Assembly: GCF_009469695.1 (NCBI RefSeq)
Contig: NZ_SSSR01000001.1
Span: forward strand, 352,039-416,038
Reading direction: 5' to 3'
DNA from: Propionivibrio limicola
GTDB lineage: Bacteria > Pseudomonadota > Gammaproteobacteria > Burkholderiales > Rhodocyclaceae
DNA length: 64,000 nucleotides
The translations under genes and the position numbers were made by a program. This document shows positions 35,418 through 45,531 of this stretch, piece after piece; within the stretch, counting starts at the first letter, position 1, and the number at the start of each line of letters is the position of its first letter. The notes beneath the pieces are model-generated. The model saw nothing but the letters and a program-made list of their open reading frames with translations. It was not told the DNA's origin and searched no databases.

Positions 35418-36743
35418 ATGACCGCCATTGATCTACTCATCGAAGCACGCTGGATCATCCCCATTGAGCCAGCCGGCATGGTTCTCGAGAACCATGCCGC
35501 CGCGATCGACAACGGAAAAATTGTTGCCGTTTTGCAACAACAAGAGGCCCGACTTCGCTTTCTACCTCGCCAAACAAAACACCTTTCGCACCACGTTTTG
35601 ATTCCAGGGCTCGTCAACTTGCACACCCATGCGGCCATGACACTGCTGCGCGGCATAGCCGACGACCTGCCGCTGATGGAATGGCTGCAGAAGCACACAT
35701 GGCCGACCGAGCAAAAGTTCGTATCCCCGCAGTTCGTCTACGACGGCACCTTGCTCGCCTGCGCCGAAATGCTTCAAAGCGGCATCACCTGCTTCAACGA
35801 CATGTACTTCTTCCCCGAGGCCGCCGCCAAAGCGGCGCTTGACTCCGGAATGCGTGCCGCCATCGGCCTGATTACGCTCGATTTTCCGACAGCCTACGGC
35901 ACAGACGCTGACGATTATCTGGCCAAAGGACTCGCCATCCGCGACGTATTCCGAGAAGAACCGCTCATCAGTTTCTGCCTTGCCCCACACGCCCCTTACA
36001 CCGTCAATGACCGGAATTTCTCGCGCGTTCTCGCCATCGCCGAACAGTGCAACCTCCCGATCCACCTCCACATTCACGAAACGCAACAGGAAATCGACGA
36101 AAGCATGATGAAATACGGCGTTCGGCCCATCGAGCGACTGCGCCGACTCGGATTGCTCGGCCCCGGACTCATCGGGGTTCACGCCGTCCACCTCACTCCC
36201 GATGAAATCTGCCTGCTGGCAGAACATGGCTGCTCAATCGCTCATTGCCCGAGCTCAAATCTCAAGCTGGCCAGCGGCCTTCCCGCCCTGATCAGCAATG
36301 CAGCGAAACAAGGCATCAACATCGGCCTGGGAACCGACAGCGCCGCCAGCAACAACCGGCTCGACATTCTTCAGGAAATGCGCCTCGCCGCCTTGCTGGC
36401 CAAAGCATGCAGCGGGCAAGCTAGCACCTTTAGCGCGCATGAGGTTTTACGTATGGCAACCCTCGGCGGAGCCCAAGCCCTCGGCCTTGACTGGCTTATC
36501 GGCTCAATTTCCCCTGGCAAATCCGCCGATCTTTGCGCCATAGAACTCGACAGTATCAGCCAACTCCCCTGCTATGACCCCGCATCGCATGTCGTGTATT
36601 CCGCGGGAAGGGAAAACGTATCAGACGTTTGGGTGTCGGGAAAATGCCGCATCAATTCCCGCAAACCAGTCGAGAACACGGAAATCAAGTTGAAAAAACT
36701 TGCATCCCTATGGCAGAATCAAATCCGTCCGCGCCAAGCTTGA
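35418..36743 (+). CDS. mtaD: TRZ/ATZ-family amidohydrolase, likely MTA/SAH deaminase
   Basis: A 441-residue metal-dependent deaminase. Zinc ligands appear as NLHTHAAMTLLRG (about residue 68), HIHETQQEIDES, and the Asp in GLGTDSAASNNRLD. It is close to 5-methylthioadenosine / S-adenosylhomocysteine deaminases, but the family also has guanine and chlorohydrolase members, so the substrate is inferred. Betaproteobacteria commonly carry it next to ubiG and gyrA, as here. It may link SAM by-product disposal to the UbiG methyltransferase. Confidence 0.85.
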   Translation: MTAIDLLIEARWIIPIEPAGMVLENHAAAIDNGKIVAVLQQQEARLRFLPRQTKHLSHHVLIPGLVNLHTHAAMTLLRGIADDLPLMEWLQKHTWPTEQKFVSPQFVYDGTLLACAEMLQSGITCFNDMYFFPEAAAKAALDSGMRAAIGLITLDFPTAYGTDADDYLAKGLAIRDVFREEPLISFCLAPHAPYTVNDRNFSRVLAIAEQCNLPIHLHIHETQQEIDESMMKYGVRPIERLRRLGLLGPGLIGVHAVHLTPDEICLLAEHGCSIAHCPSSNLKLASGLPALISNAAKQGINIGLGTDSAASNNRLDILQEMRLAALLAKACSGQASTFSAHEVLRMATLGGAQALGLDWLIGSISPGKSADLCAIELDSISQLPCYDPASHVVYSAGRENVSDVWVSGKCRINSRKPVENTEIKLKKLASLWQNQIRPRQA

Positions 36744-36826
36744 CTGTGTATTTAACCAAGAGGCATAACAGGCCATGCGGACAAAAGTTTTCCGCAGGCT
36801 TTTTACAAACAACGAGGTGAAATCAG

Positions 36827-37498
36827 ATGAATAAAACAATCAAACACTCCATCGTAGCCGTAGTTGCCGCTACTCTCGGTATCTGTGCTTCGCTGGCCCA
36901 GGCACAACAAGCCACTGACCGCGTTTACGTCATTGACCAGCGCGGTGAAGTCGCCATGAGCGGCGCCGGCCTGTGCTGGCGCACCAACTTCTGGACCCCG
37001 GCCGCCGCCGCCAAGGATCCGGCTGGCTGCAAGTGCGACAAGGACCTCCTCCCGAAGGAAGTTTGCGAACCGAAGGCCGCTGCACCTGCCGCGCCTGTTG
37101 CAGCCACCAAGCCCGCCGGCGAAAAGGTCACGCTCGCTGCTGACGCCCTGTTCGACTTCAACAAGTCGACCCTGCGTCCGGAAGGCAAGCAGAAGCTTGA
37201 CGGCGTTGTTGCCAAGTCCGGCAACCTGAACCTGGAAGTCGTTATCGCCGTTGGTCACGCTGACCGCATCGGCAGCGCCGCTTACAACCAGAAGCTCTCC
37301 GAAAAGCGTGCCGCCTCCGTTAAGGATTATCTGGTCAACAAGGGCATCCCGGCCAACCGCGTTTACACCGAAGGCAAGGGCAGCAAGCAGCCGGTAACCA
37401 AGGCTGATCAGTGCAAGGGACCGAAGAGCGCCAAGGTCATCGCTTGTCTGCAACCTGACCGCCGCGTCGACATCGAAATCATCGGCACCAAGAAGTAA
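36827..37498 (+). CDS. OmpA-family outer-membrane/peptidoglycan-associated protein
   Basis: A 223-residue exported protein. The signal peptide ends at about AQA-QQATD (residue 25). A short region with Cys pairs (CWRTNFW, CKCDKDLL, VCEPKA) and an Ala/Pro linker (85-105) precede a C-terminal OmpA peptidoglycan-binding domain (110-220): DFNKSTLRPEGKQKLDGVV and LSEKRAASVKDYLVNKG. There is no N-terminal beta-barrel. AACGAGGTGAAATC provides a ribosome-binding site. Codon use is strongly biased, suggesting high expression. A terminator follows. Confidence 0.93.
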   Translation: MNKTIKHSIVAVVAATLGICASLAQAQQATDRVYVIDQRGEVAMSGAGLCWRTNFWTPAAAAKDPAGCKCDKDLLPKEVCEPKAAAPAAPVAATKPAGEKVTLAADALFDFNKSTLRPEGKQKLDGVVAKSGNLNLEVVIAVGHADRIGSAAYNQKLSEKRAASVKDYLVNKGIPANRVYTEGKGSKQPVTKADQCKGPKSAKVIACLQPDRRVDIEIIGTKK

Positions 37499-37510
37499 TT
37501 TCGCCGATAT

Positions 37511-37541
37511 AAAAAAAGCCCTGCCTCGGCAGGGCTTTTTT
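37511..37541 (+). terminator. Terminator after the OmpA-family gene
   Basis: GCCCTGC / GCAGGGC stem with a 4-nt loop, preceded by an A-run and followed by TTTTTTGTTT. It is about 15 bp after the stop codon and just before ubiG. Confidence 0.92.
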
Positions 37542-37567
37542 GTTTCCACCAACAGGGAAACTCTGTT

Positions 37568-38266
37568 ATGCAAAACGCCGACCCAAACGAACTAGACAAA
37601 TTCAGCCAACTCGCTCACCGATGGTGGGATCCGAACAGTGAATTCAAGCCATTGCACGAGATCAATCCCTTACGCCTCGAATGGATTGACCGCCATGCAA
37701 AGCTGGCCGGAAAAAATGTTCTCGATATCGGCTGCGGCGGCGGCATCCTCTCCGAAAGCATGACCTGCCGCGGCGCAGAGGTAACCGGCATCGACCTTTC
37801 GGACAAGGCACTGGGGGTTGCCCGTTTGCACCTCCTGGAAAGCGGCGTCAATGTGGAATACAAAAAAATTTCAGCGGAAGAATTCTCCACACAGGCGGCA
37901 GGCACTTTTGATGTTGTAACCTGCATGGAAATGCTAGAGCACGTCCCGAATCCGGCCAGCACCATCGCCGCATGCGCGGCTCTCGTCAAGCCTGGCGGAC
38001 ACGTTTTCTTCTCAACGCTCAACCGCAACCCAAAAGCCTATTTACTCGCTGTCATTGGCGCCGAATACATCCTCAGGATGTTACCCAAAGGTACGCACGA
38101 ATACGCCAAATTCATCAAGCCAGCCGAACTCTCGCGCTGGACCAGAAGTGTCGGACTGGAGCCCGATGAATTGATTGGCATGAGCTATAACCCGCTGAGC
38201 CAGCGCTACAGCCTGACCAATAACACTGACGTCAACTACCTGATGCACACCGTCAAGATGACTTGA
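37568..38266 (+). CDS. ubiG: Ubiquinone biosynthesis O-methyltransferase
   Basis: SAM-dependent enzyme performing both O-methylations of ubiquinone synthesis. The 232 residues show [24 protein letters not shown] motif [16 protein letters not shown] (about 48-62), ATGIDLS-like [11 protein letters not shown], and the UbiG-specific [11 protein letters not shown] and [14 protein letters not shown]. The phosphoglycolate phosphatase gene gph, often the next gene in Betaproteobacteria, is missing; IS debris occupies the place. Confidence 0.96.
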   Translation: MQNADPNELDKFSQLAHRWWDPNSEFKPLHEINPLRLEWIDRHAKLAGKNVLDIGCGGGILSESMTCRGAEVTGIDLSDKALGVARLHLLESGVNVEYKKISAEEFSTQAAGTFDVVTCMEMLEHVPNPASTIAACAALVKPGGHVFFSTLNRNPKAYLLAVIGAEYILRMLPKGTHEYAKFIKPAELSRWTRSVGLEPDELIGMSYNPLSQRYSLTNNTDVNYLMHTVKMT

Positions 38267-38303
38267 ACACGAATCGACGCGGGCGGGCACCCACGAGGAA
38301 CGT

Positions 38304-38483
38304 ATGCGACTCCGGACCGAACGGGCGGACAAACGCGCCGCCGCCATCCAGAGTCTGCTCGGCACCGCCAAACCCAATGGCTTTGGGCCGCTGACTTGGC
38401 TGACAACCACGCTGGAAAAACTCCCGACCTGCCCGCATTCGCAGACTGATAAGTTGCCGCCTCTCAAATCCCTACCGGAATAG
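38304..38483 (+). pseudogene. IS66-family transposase C-terminal remnant
   Basis: A 59-codon fragment with ERADKRAAAIQSLLGTAKPN and TLEKLPTCPHSQTDKL. It matches the last part of IS66 TnpC proteins (consensus RAAAIQSLLGTA.LNG...L...LEKLPTWPNSRIDELLP). Expected residues are changed (TWPNSRIDEL to TCPHSQTDKL), and the frame upstream of the ATG no longer matches. So this is a decayed 3' end, not a gene. AGGCTTAC at 38511-38518 resembles the CGCTTAC end of IS66 elements. Confidence 0.8.
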
Positions 38484-38656
38484 GCGTGCGCTGAAAAGGT
38501 GGGACAGCAGAGGCTTACTTTTGTATGGACGCCGGTTGCAACCTTGGTCTGTTTCAGTTGCACTGCATCGGCGTTAGCTGCTTCCCGTTCCCCCAGAAAC
38601 ACGCCGCAAGTCGTTAGTCGAATTTTAAAAGGCGATTAAGAAGACGCTGATTTATT

Positions 38657-38726
38657 CGTCACACCGGCGAACACCGGTGTCCAGTCCGTTGATTTTTATG
38701 GATTCCGGCTTTTTCCCTGAATGACG
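38657..38726. repeat. Palindromic dispersed-repeat element (REP/MITE-like)
   Basis: About 70 bp bounded by CGTCA and TGACG. The centre CCAGTCCGTTGATTTTTATGG is flanked by imperfect inverted arms (ACACCGGCGAACACCGGTGT; GGATTCCGGCTTTTTCCC). The layout is that of a common betaproteobacterial dispersed repeat, in decayed form. It lies 25 bp from the dbpA stop codon and may act as its terminator. Confidence 0.6.
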
Positions 38727-38750
38727 GATCTCGAATTATCCGGTGCTTCC

Positions 38751-40175
<1,425 letters not shown>

Positions 40176-40180
40176 ATCGG

Positions 40181-40672
40181 TCAGTCCTTGCGGCGGCGTG
40201 CGGGTAGTGGCTTGCGCTGGCGTTGACCGGGGCGCGGCTTGTCGCTCGCGCTGGTTTGAGGCTTGGGCGCCAGCAGGTTCTTGGCAGCACTATTGGCCGA
40301 AGCGCGGTGCGCCAGAATGGCGACGCAGACTTCCTTGGTCGTGAGCTGGATCGGCGCGTGCTCGCCCTGGGCGTTGTAGGCCGCCAGCTTTTCCTTGATG
40401 CCGGCGATGCGCTTGGTCGTGTCGGCGCTTCTCGATGGATTGGCCAAGACATTCTGCGCTTCCGCCGTCAGCGTGAACCCGCCATCCTGAGCGCGAATCA
40501 GACCGTGCCTGGCTAGGCGGGAGAAGGCTTCGACCAGCCGCACATCGGCGGGAATGACGCCCTGAACGATCTCGGTCGCCGCGACAATCTCGACAAGTTC
40601 GGCCGGCCGCCGCTTTGAGGAGAGCGCCAGAGCGAGTAACAGAAGAACATCAACATCGTGGATCGGTTGCAT
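40181..40672 (-). CDS. Unknown small protein upstream of dbpA
   Basis: 163 residues from the ATG at 40672 (MQPIHDVDVLLLLALALSSK), with AAAGGTATCC upstream as a ribosome-binding site. Residues about 5-75 look like a winged-helix module (LVEIVAATEIVQ..., EAFSRLARHGLI, GGFTLTAEAQNVLA). The C-terminal 35 residues are very basic and Ala/Pro/Arg-rich (KPRPGQRQRKPLPARRRKD), suggesting nucleic-acid binding. The gap to dbpA is 5 bp, so they are likely co-expressed. I do not recognise a named family. Confidence 0.7.
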   Translation of the reverse strand: MQPIHDVDVLLLLALALSSKRRPAELVEIVAATEIVQGVIPADVRLVEAFSRLARHGLIRAQDGGFTLTAEAQNVLANPSRSADTTKRIAGIKEKLAAYNAQGEHAPIQLTTKEVCVAILAHRASANSAAKNLLAPKPQTSASDKPRPGQRQRKPLPARRRKD

Positions 40673-40815
40673 CGGATACCTTTTGCATGCGGTGAAGAGA
40701 AAGCCAAGAGATGCCGAGTGTACTGGATCAGGGAACCGCTGATTCATTCCCGTTTTCTGACTGAGGGTTCGGCCGGGATGAGAAAATGCTTTTGTTGTGG
40801 CACTGAAAGAGAGCA

Positions 40816-40980
40816 ATGAGCCGGCAATCGAGTTTTCCCAAACTGCAATACGGAGAAGCGAAGAGGAAAGTCACGCGACGAGACCGGTTTCTGGCAGAAA
40901 TTGAAGCCCCCCCGTGGGGAGAATTGGTGAGCGCGGTTCAACAAAGAAGTTTTTGGATGAGTGCTTCAAGCCGGATTTGA
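40816..40980 (+). pseudogene. IS5-family transposase N-terminal remnant
   Basis: A 54-codon frame starting MSRQSSFPKLQYGEAKRKV and continuing TRRDRFLAEIEAPPWGELV. It matches the N-terminus of IS5-group transposases (pattern K.TRR..FL.EME.VVPW..L...). After WGELVSAV the expected IEPHYPK segment is lost and a stop follows, so only the first domain edge remains. Confidence 0.65.
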
Positions 40981-41024
40981 CCTTCGAGACACTGCGTAAC
41001 GCCAGCCTGAGATTGCCCGCACAG

Positions 41025-41057
41025 AAAACAAAAAAGGCTTGCATCGCTGCAAGCCTT
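41025..41057 (-). terminator. Terminator of tRNA-Ala
   Basis: On the minus strand, AAGGCTTGCA-GCGA-TGCAAGCCTT followed by TTTTGTTTT, starting 9 nt after the tRNA 3' end. Confidence 0.92.
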
Positions 41058-41065
41058 GATATTTA

Positions 41066-41141
41066 TGGTGGAGACGGGCGGGATCGAACCGCCGACCTGT
41101 TGATTGCGAACCAACCGCTCTCCCAACTGAGCTACGCCCCC
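41066..41141 (-). tRNA. tRNA-Ala (CGC anticodon)
   Basis: 76 nt with encoded CCA. The acceptor stem GGGGGCG / CGTCTCC includes the G3:U70 pair, the alanine identity element. The anticodon loop is TTCGCAA with anticodon CGC (decodes GCG), and the T-loop is GGTTCGATCCC. A terminator follows. Confidence 0.95.
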
Positions 41142-41536
41142 ATACGAGCGACTTTACTCGCTAGCTTTTCTTGCGTCAACGCGAAAGAGCAATCGCATAA
41201 ATGCGTCAGTCATTTTCCCGTACCACACTGCACCGCAAAAATCCCCAAAACAGCCACCCTGACAAACAGGGGACACAGCCTGCGCTCAAGAGACTTGGAT
41301 TTCGACGTTCGCCGAAATGATTGCACGGAGTACCTTCCTTGATTTGATTCAAACAACATTCATGCGATCGCACCCTTACCCCGCCCGGAAGCCTTCCCTC
41401 ACTGCTTATTTTTCGCTACGATACAAAAATGAAGGAACCGGGGGCTTTGAGACGGCATCCCCCCGACCATACCGAGCGCACAAGGCACATTCGGCGCAAC
41501 CGTTCTTACGGACACCAATTTTCAAGAGGCTTTTTG
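41142..41536. promoter_or_regulatory. Divergent tRNA-Ala / trxA intergenic region
   Basis: 395 bp without a gene. It must hold the promoters of tRNA-Ala (minus) and trxA (plus). For trxA a possible -10 is TACGAT at 41417-41422 with a poor -35 (TTCCCT) 17 bp upstream. Nothing else is evident. Confidence 0.35.
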
Positions 41537-41863
41537 ATGAGTGAACACATTCACTACGTTACCGATGACAACTTTGCAACCGAAGTACTGCAGTCCGCGC
41601 AACCCGTTCTGTTGGATTACTGGGCCGAATGGTGTGGCCCCTGCAAGATGATCGCCCCCATTCTTGACGACATCGCCAAGGATTACGCTGGCCGCCTCAA
41701 GGTCGCAAAATTGAACATTGATGACAACCCGGAGACACCCGCAAACTACGCTGTCCGTGGCATCCCCACGCTGATGCTCTTCAAGAATGGGAATGTTGAA
41801 GCCACGAAAGTTGGAGCCCTTTCCAAATCGCAGCTTTGTGCCTTCATTGACAGCGCCCTGTAA
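41537..41863 (+). CDS. trxA: Thioredoxin 1
   Basis: General disulfide reductase, 108 residues. The redox motif is [14 protein letters not shown] (residues 28-41), with the cis-Pro motif [12 protein letters not shown]. The ATG at 41537 (MSEHIHYV) has AAGAGG upstream. Longer in-frame starts add an unrelated arginine-rich leader. trxA upstream of rho is a conserved arrangement in proteobacteria. Confidence 0.97.
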   Translation: MSEHIHYVTDDNFATEVLQSAQPVLLDYWAEWCGPCKMIAPILDDIAKDYAGRLKVAKLNIDDNPETPANYAVRGIPTLMLFKNGNVEATKVGALSKSQLCAFIDSAL

Positions 41864-42063
41864 ACTCACTATCCTCCTCGGCCTGAAAGCTTTCGCGTCG
41901 CACCTCACCTACAACGCAAGCACAAAAAGCGTCACACCAGCTTTCAGGCACTCTAGGCGCCCCCTCGCCAACCCCTCCGGTTTTACCCGAAACATCTCGC
42001 CGACCGCACCTCTGTCGCGTTCGCACCAAGCACACCTGGCTCATTCACTGACCTACACCGCTC
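41864..42063 (+). promoter_or_regulatory. C-rich, G-poor rho leader (possible rut region)
   Basis: The 120 nt from 41941 to 42060 contain 53 C and 21 G, with little obvious structure. This composition marks Rho-binding (rut) regions, and rho leaders in enteric bacteria mediate autogenous Rho-dependent attenuation. Confidence 0.45.
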
Positions 42064-43320
42064 ATGCACCTATCCGAACTAAAAGCTTTCCATGTCAGCC
42101 AACTTCTCGACATGGCAGTTGCCAACAATATCGAGGGCGCCAACCGGCTCCGCAAGCATGAACTGATCTTCGCCCTGCTCAAGAATCAGGCCAAAAAAGG
42201 CGAAACCATTTTCGGAGACGGCACGCTGGAAACACTACCCGACGGGTTCGGCTTCCTGCGCTCGCCGGACACCTCGTACTTGGCCAGCACCGATGACATC
42301 TACGTCAGCCCAAGCCAGATCCGGCGCTTCAACCTCCACACCGGCGACACCATCGAAGGCGAAATCCGCACGCCGAAGGATGGCGAACGTTACTTCGCAC
42401 TGGTCAAGGTCGACAAGATCAACGGCGAGCCACCGGAGGCGTCAAAGAACAAGATCCTGTTCGAAAACCTGACGCCACTGCACCCAGAAAAGCACATCAA
42501 GCTTGAACGCGAAATCCGCGGCGAGGAAAACACGACCAGCCGGATTATCGACATCATCGCACCGATCGGCAAAGGCCAGCGCGGCCTGCTCGTCGCCAGC
42601 CCAAAAAGCGGCAAGACAGTAATGATGCAGCACATCGCGCACGCGATCACCGCCAACCACCCCGACATCAACCTGATCGTCCTGCTCATCGACGAACGCC
42701 CGGAAGAAGTGACCGAAATGACGCGCTCGGTACGCGGCGAGGTCGTCGCATCCACCTTCGACGAACCGGCCACGCGTCACGTGCAGGTCGCGGAGATGGT
42801 CATCGAAAAGGCCAAGCGCCTGGTCGAGCACAAGAAGGACGTCGTCATCCTGCTCGACTCGATCACCCGCCTGGCGCGTGCTTACAACACCGTGCAACCG
42901 GCCTCCGGCAAGGTGCTGACCGGCGGCGTTGACGCCAACGCCCTGCAAAAACCGAAACGTTTCTTTGGCGCGGCGCGCAACATCGAGGAAGGTGGCTCGC
43001 TGACCATCATCGCTACCGCACTGATCGACACAGGCAGCCGCATGGACGACGTCATCTACGAAGAGTTCAAGGGCACCGGCAACATGGAAATCCATCTTGA
43101 CCGCCGGATGGCTGAAAAACGCGTCTACCCGGCGATCAACGTCAACCGTTCCGGCACTCGCCGCGAGGAGTTGCTGCTGACACCTGACGTGCTGCAGAAA
43201 ATGTGGGTGCTACGCAAGCTGCTTTACAACATGGACGACCTTGAGGCGATGGAGTTCTTGCTCGACAAAATCAAGGCGACAAAGACGAATAACGAATTTT
43301 TCGATTCCATGCGCCGCTAA
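42064..43320 (+). CDS. rho: Transcription termination factor Rho
   Basis: Hexameric RNA-dependent ATPase and helicase, 418 residues. The N-terminal cold-shock-like RNA-binding domain includes [14 protein letters not shown], and the Walker A motif is [26 protein letters not shown] and the Q/R-loop segments [14 protein letters not shown] and [20 protein letters not shown] follow. The end [13 protein letters not shown] is typical. Length is the family's usual 419. Confidence 0.98.
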   Translation: MHLSELKAFHVSQLLDMAVANNIEGANRLRKHELIFALLKNQAKKGETIFGDGTLETLPDGFGFLRSPDTSYLASTDDIYVSPSQIRRFNLHTGDTIEGEIRTPKDGERYFALVKVDKINGEPPEASKNKILFENLTPLHPEKHIKLEREIRGEENTTSRIIDIIAPIGKGQRGLLVASPKSGKTVMMQHIAHAITANHPDINLIVLLIDERPEEVTEMTRSVRGEVVASTFDEPATRHVQVAEMVIEKAKRLVEHKKDVVILLDSITRLARAYNTVQPASGKVLTGGVDANALQKPKRFFGAARNIEEGGSLTIIATALIDTGSRMDDVIYEEFKGTGNMEIHLDRRMAEKRVYPAINVNRSGTRREELLLTPDVLQKMWVLRKLLYNMDDLEAMEFLLDKIKATKTNNEFFDSMRR

Positions 43321-43452
43321 GTCGAAAGTAAAACCTTTATCATTGCCAACCCCAAAAAAAACAAGCATAATCCGCCGTTTCCGGGGTCGACCACCGATGT
43401 GGCGCTTGTCCATCTCGAGCCGGCCAGATTTGACTTACAGGAATTTCCACAG

Positions 43453-43671
43453 ATGAAATCCGATATCCATCCGCAATACAACGAAATCGATGTCGCCTGC
43501 TCGTGCGGCAACACCTTCAAGACCAAGTCGACTTTGAACCGTTCGCTTCACGTCGAAGTGTGCTCCGCCTGCCATCCGTTCTACACCGGCAAGCAAAAGA
43601 TCATCGACACCGCTGGCCGCGTCGAGAAGTTCACCAAGAAGTACGGCTCCAAGCTCACCAAAACGGCTTAA
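43453..43671 (+). CDS. rpmE: 50S ribosomal protein L31 (zinc-binding type)
   Basis: A 72-residue ribosomal protein with [20 protein letters not shown] and [15 protein letters not shown]. The four Cys (CxC and CxxC) identify the zinc-binding C+ form, which acts as a zinc reservoir. A paralogous C- form may exist elsewhere. The start at 43453 gives the family N-terminus. It follows rho as in many Betaproteobacteria, and a terminator comes next. Confidence 0.96.
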   Translation: MKSDIHPQYNEIDVACSCGNTFKTKSTLNRSLHVEVCSACHPFYTGKQKIIDTAGRVEKFTKKYGSKLTKTA

Positions 43672-43702
43672 GCTCGACTTCGAGTTCGCGCGAACTCAGC
43701 AG

Positions 43703-43731
43703 AAAAGGCAGCCCGACGGCTGCCTTTTTTA
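43703..43731 (+). terminator. Terminator after rpmE
   Basis: AAAAGGCAGCC-CGAC-GGCTGCCTTTT followed by more T. A further palindrome GAGTTCG-CG-CGAACTC lies just before it at 43682-43697. Confidence 0.92.
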
Positions 43732-43768
43732 TTAATTCAGACCAACCAGCCCCTCACCCGGACAGGCC

Positions 43769-45475
43769 ATGCCGTTTCAACAGGAACACGCGACTACCAA
43801 AGGAATATCACTTCCGCCCACTGGCTGGGCGCTGGCCATTCTCCTCGTCGTTTACATCTTTACCGGCCTGATCGGGCACGATCCATGGAAACACGACGAC
43901 GCGCTCACGATTGGCGTCGTGCATGACATTTTCCGCAACGGCAATTGGTTAGCATTCGAGCTGGCAGGCCAACCCCACCCTGACGCACCGCTCTACTACT
44001 GGCTGGCGTCGCTCTTCGCCCATTTATTCTCCTGGCTGCTACCGGTGCACGAGGCCGTGCGCCTGGCAAGCGGCCTTTCCACTCTTCTGACCCTCCAGTT
44101 CATCCTGCTCGCCGCACGAGAACTGCACGGCCGTGACTACGCGGCAGCGGCGCCACTCGCCCTCGCCGGCAGCATAGGCTTTCTCTACCACGCGCACGAA
44201 GCTCAGCCGATGCTCTCCGCGCTGACAGCGCACACCGCCGCCTACTGGGCTCTCGCCCTTTTCCCGCGGCGACCGGTGCCCGCCATGCTTATCTTTGGCA
44301 GCGCAGCAGGTCTCAGTTTTCTGGCAAATGGACTACTTCCGCTCGCCGCCCTCCTCCCGGTCACCTTAACCGCGCTCCTGCTTTCCGGAAACATCAGAAA
44401 ATCCCTGCCTTATTTTCTCATCGCATTTAGCATCGCCACTATCATCGCCGCCGCCTGGCTACTGGCTTTGAATATCGAAGCACCCGGCAGTTTCGAGGCT
44501 TTCGTTCAAACCGAACTTGGCTCCATGCCCCAGGACAGGGCAATGCTTTTCACCCCGCTCAAATACCTTAACCTGCTGCTGTGGTACGCGTGGCCCGCAC
44601 TCCCACTGGCCGCCTGGACGCTCTGGTCGAGACGCCGCCAGTTGACCGAACGATCAATTGCCCTGCCCACGCTCTCTTTTGGCGGTGTACTGCTCGTCCT
44701 GTGCCTGACTACCGACGTTCGCAGCGCTCCCGCTCTGCTGTTGCTCCCACCACTCATTCTTCTGACCGTGCCCGGCATCGCGTCTCTGCGACGCGGCGCT
44801 GCGAATGCGTTCGACTGGTTCAGCATGATGACCTTCTCGCTCTTTGCGGGGGTTGTGTGGATCGGCTGGAGCGCCATGGCATTCGGCTGGCCAGAGCGCC
44901 TCGCCCGCCAGGCAGTGCGCCTTGAGCCTGGATTCATCGGCCGCTTCGACCTTTACGCTTTCGTCTTTGCCGGCGCCGCCACGGCCGTCTGGTTCTGGCT
45001 CATCCTCACGAGCCCGCGCTCGCCGTTTCGCGGAATAACGCACTGGATGGCGGGCCTGACGTTGTTCTGGCTACTGCTCGTCGCGCTGTGGATGCCGTGG
45101 ATCGATTACGGGAAATCCTACCGCCCCGTATCCAATGCACTCGCTACCGCCCTACCAAAAAAAGTAGACTGCATCGCAAATACCAACGTAGCACCAGCCA
45201 TTCTGGCCTCGTTCGATTATTTCGATGACATCCGGACCATTCCCCAGAAAAGCGAATTGGCAACGAAATGCTCCTGGCTACTCGCACAAGGAGACATCCG
45301 CAAGCTCGGGTCGATCACCGAAGCGCGCTGGCGCAAGGCGTGGGATGGCAAACGGCCGGGCGACCGCAAGGAAAGCGCCAAATTCCATCTTTTCCGCCGA
45401 ACGCCGAAGGCGGAATCGGCTACCGCACTTCCGCAAATCGAGACAGAGGATAAAGAGGCGCTGCCGAGCCTCTGA
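43769..45475 (+). CDS. ArnT/PMT-like membrane glycosyltransferase
   Basis: A 568-residue polytopic inner-membrane protein with about 11-12 hydrophobic helices and a soluble C-terminal tail (about 465-568). IGHDPWKHDDALTIGVVHDI near residue 35 holds the catalytic-type acidic residues in the first periplasmic loop of GT-C transferases, followed by HPDAPLYYWLASL. Such enzymes use polyprenyl-phosphate sugars to decorate lipid A or proteins. Donor and acceptor here are unknown. Confidence 0.8.
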   Translation: MPFQQEHATTKGISLPPTGWALAILLVVYIFTGLIGHDPWKHDDALTIGVVHDIFRNGNWLAFELAGQPHPDAPLYYWLASLFAHLFSWLLPVHEAVRLASGLSTLLTLQFILLAARELHGRDYAAAAPLALAGSIGFLYHAHEAQPMLSALTAHTAAYWALALFPRRPVPAMLIFGSAAGLSFLANGLLPLAALLPVTLTALLLSGNIRKSLPYFLIAFSIATIIAAAWLLALNIEAPGSFEAFVQTELGSMPQDRAMLFTPLKYLNLLLWYAWPALPLAAWTLWSRRRQLTERSIALPTLSFGGVLLVLCLTTDVRSAPALLLLPPLILLTVPGIASLRRGAANAFDWFSMMTFSLFAGVVWIGWSAMAFGWPERLARQAVRLEPGFIGRFDLYAFVFAGAATAVWFWLILTSPRSPFRGITHWMAGLTLFWLLLVALWMPWIDYGKSYRPVSNALATALPKKVDCIANTNVAPAILASFDYFDDIRTIPQKSELATKCSWLLAQGDIRKLGSITEARWRKAWDGKRPGDRKESAKFHLFRRTPKAESATALPQIETEDKEALPSL

Positions 45476-45531
45476 ACCCGATGCCAAGGGCGTGACCGCG
45501 CATCCTTGGCAGCCACCGCCATCCCTTGTCG

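Larger units (their letters stand above)
38267..38750. other. Gene-poor scar region between ubiG and dbpA
   Basis: 484 bp with no intact gene. It holds an IS66 transposase 3' remnant (38304-38483) with a probable element end at 38511-38518, about 140 bp in which I recognise nothing, and a palindromic repeat at 38657-38726. Confidence 0.7.
40673..41065. other. Region without an intact gene between the dbpA operon and tRNA-Ala
   Basis: 393 bp. It contains an IS5-like transposase N-terminal remnant (40816-40980) and the tRNA-Ala terminator (41025-41057). The promoter for the minus-strand dbpA pair should lie in 40673-40815, but I see no clear boxes. Confidence 0.6.

Noticed and set aside
38081..38602. 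173-codon minus-strand frame downstream of ubiG
   Set aside because: It overlaps the end of ubiG and the IS66 remnant. The plus-strand reading explains the sequence better.
40673..40816. N-terminal extension of the unknown gene upstream of dbpA
   Set aside because: The extra 48 residues contain no conserved pattern, and a good ribosome-binding site precedes the internal ATG at 40672.
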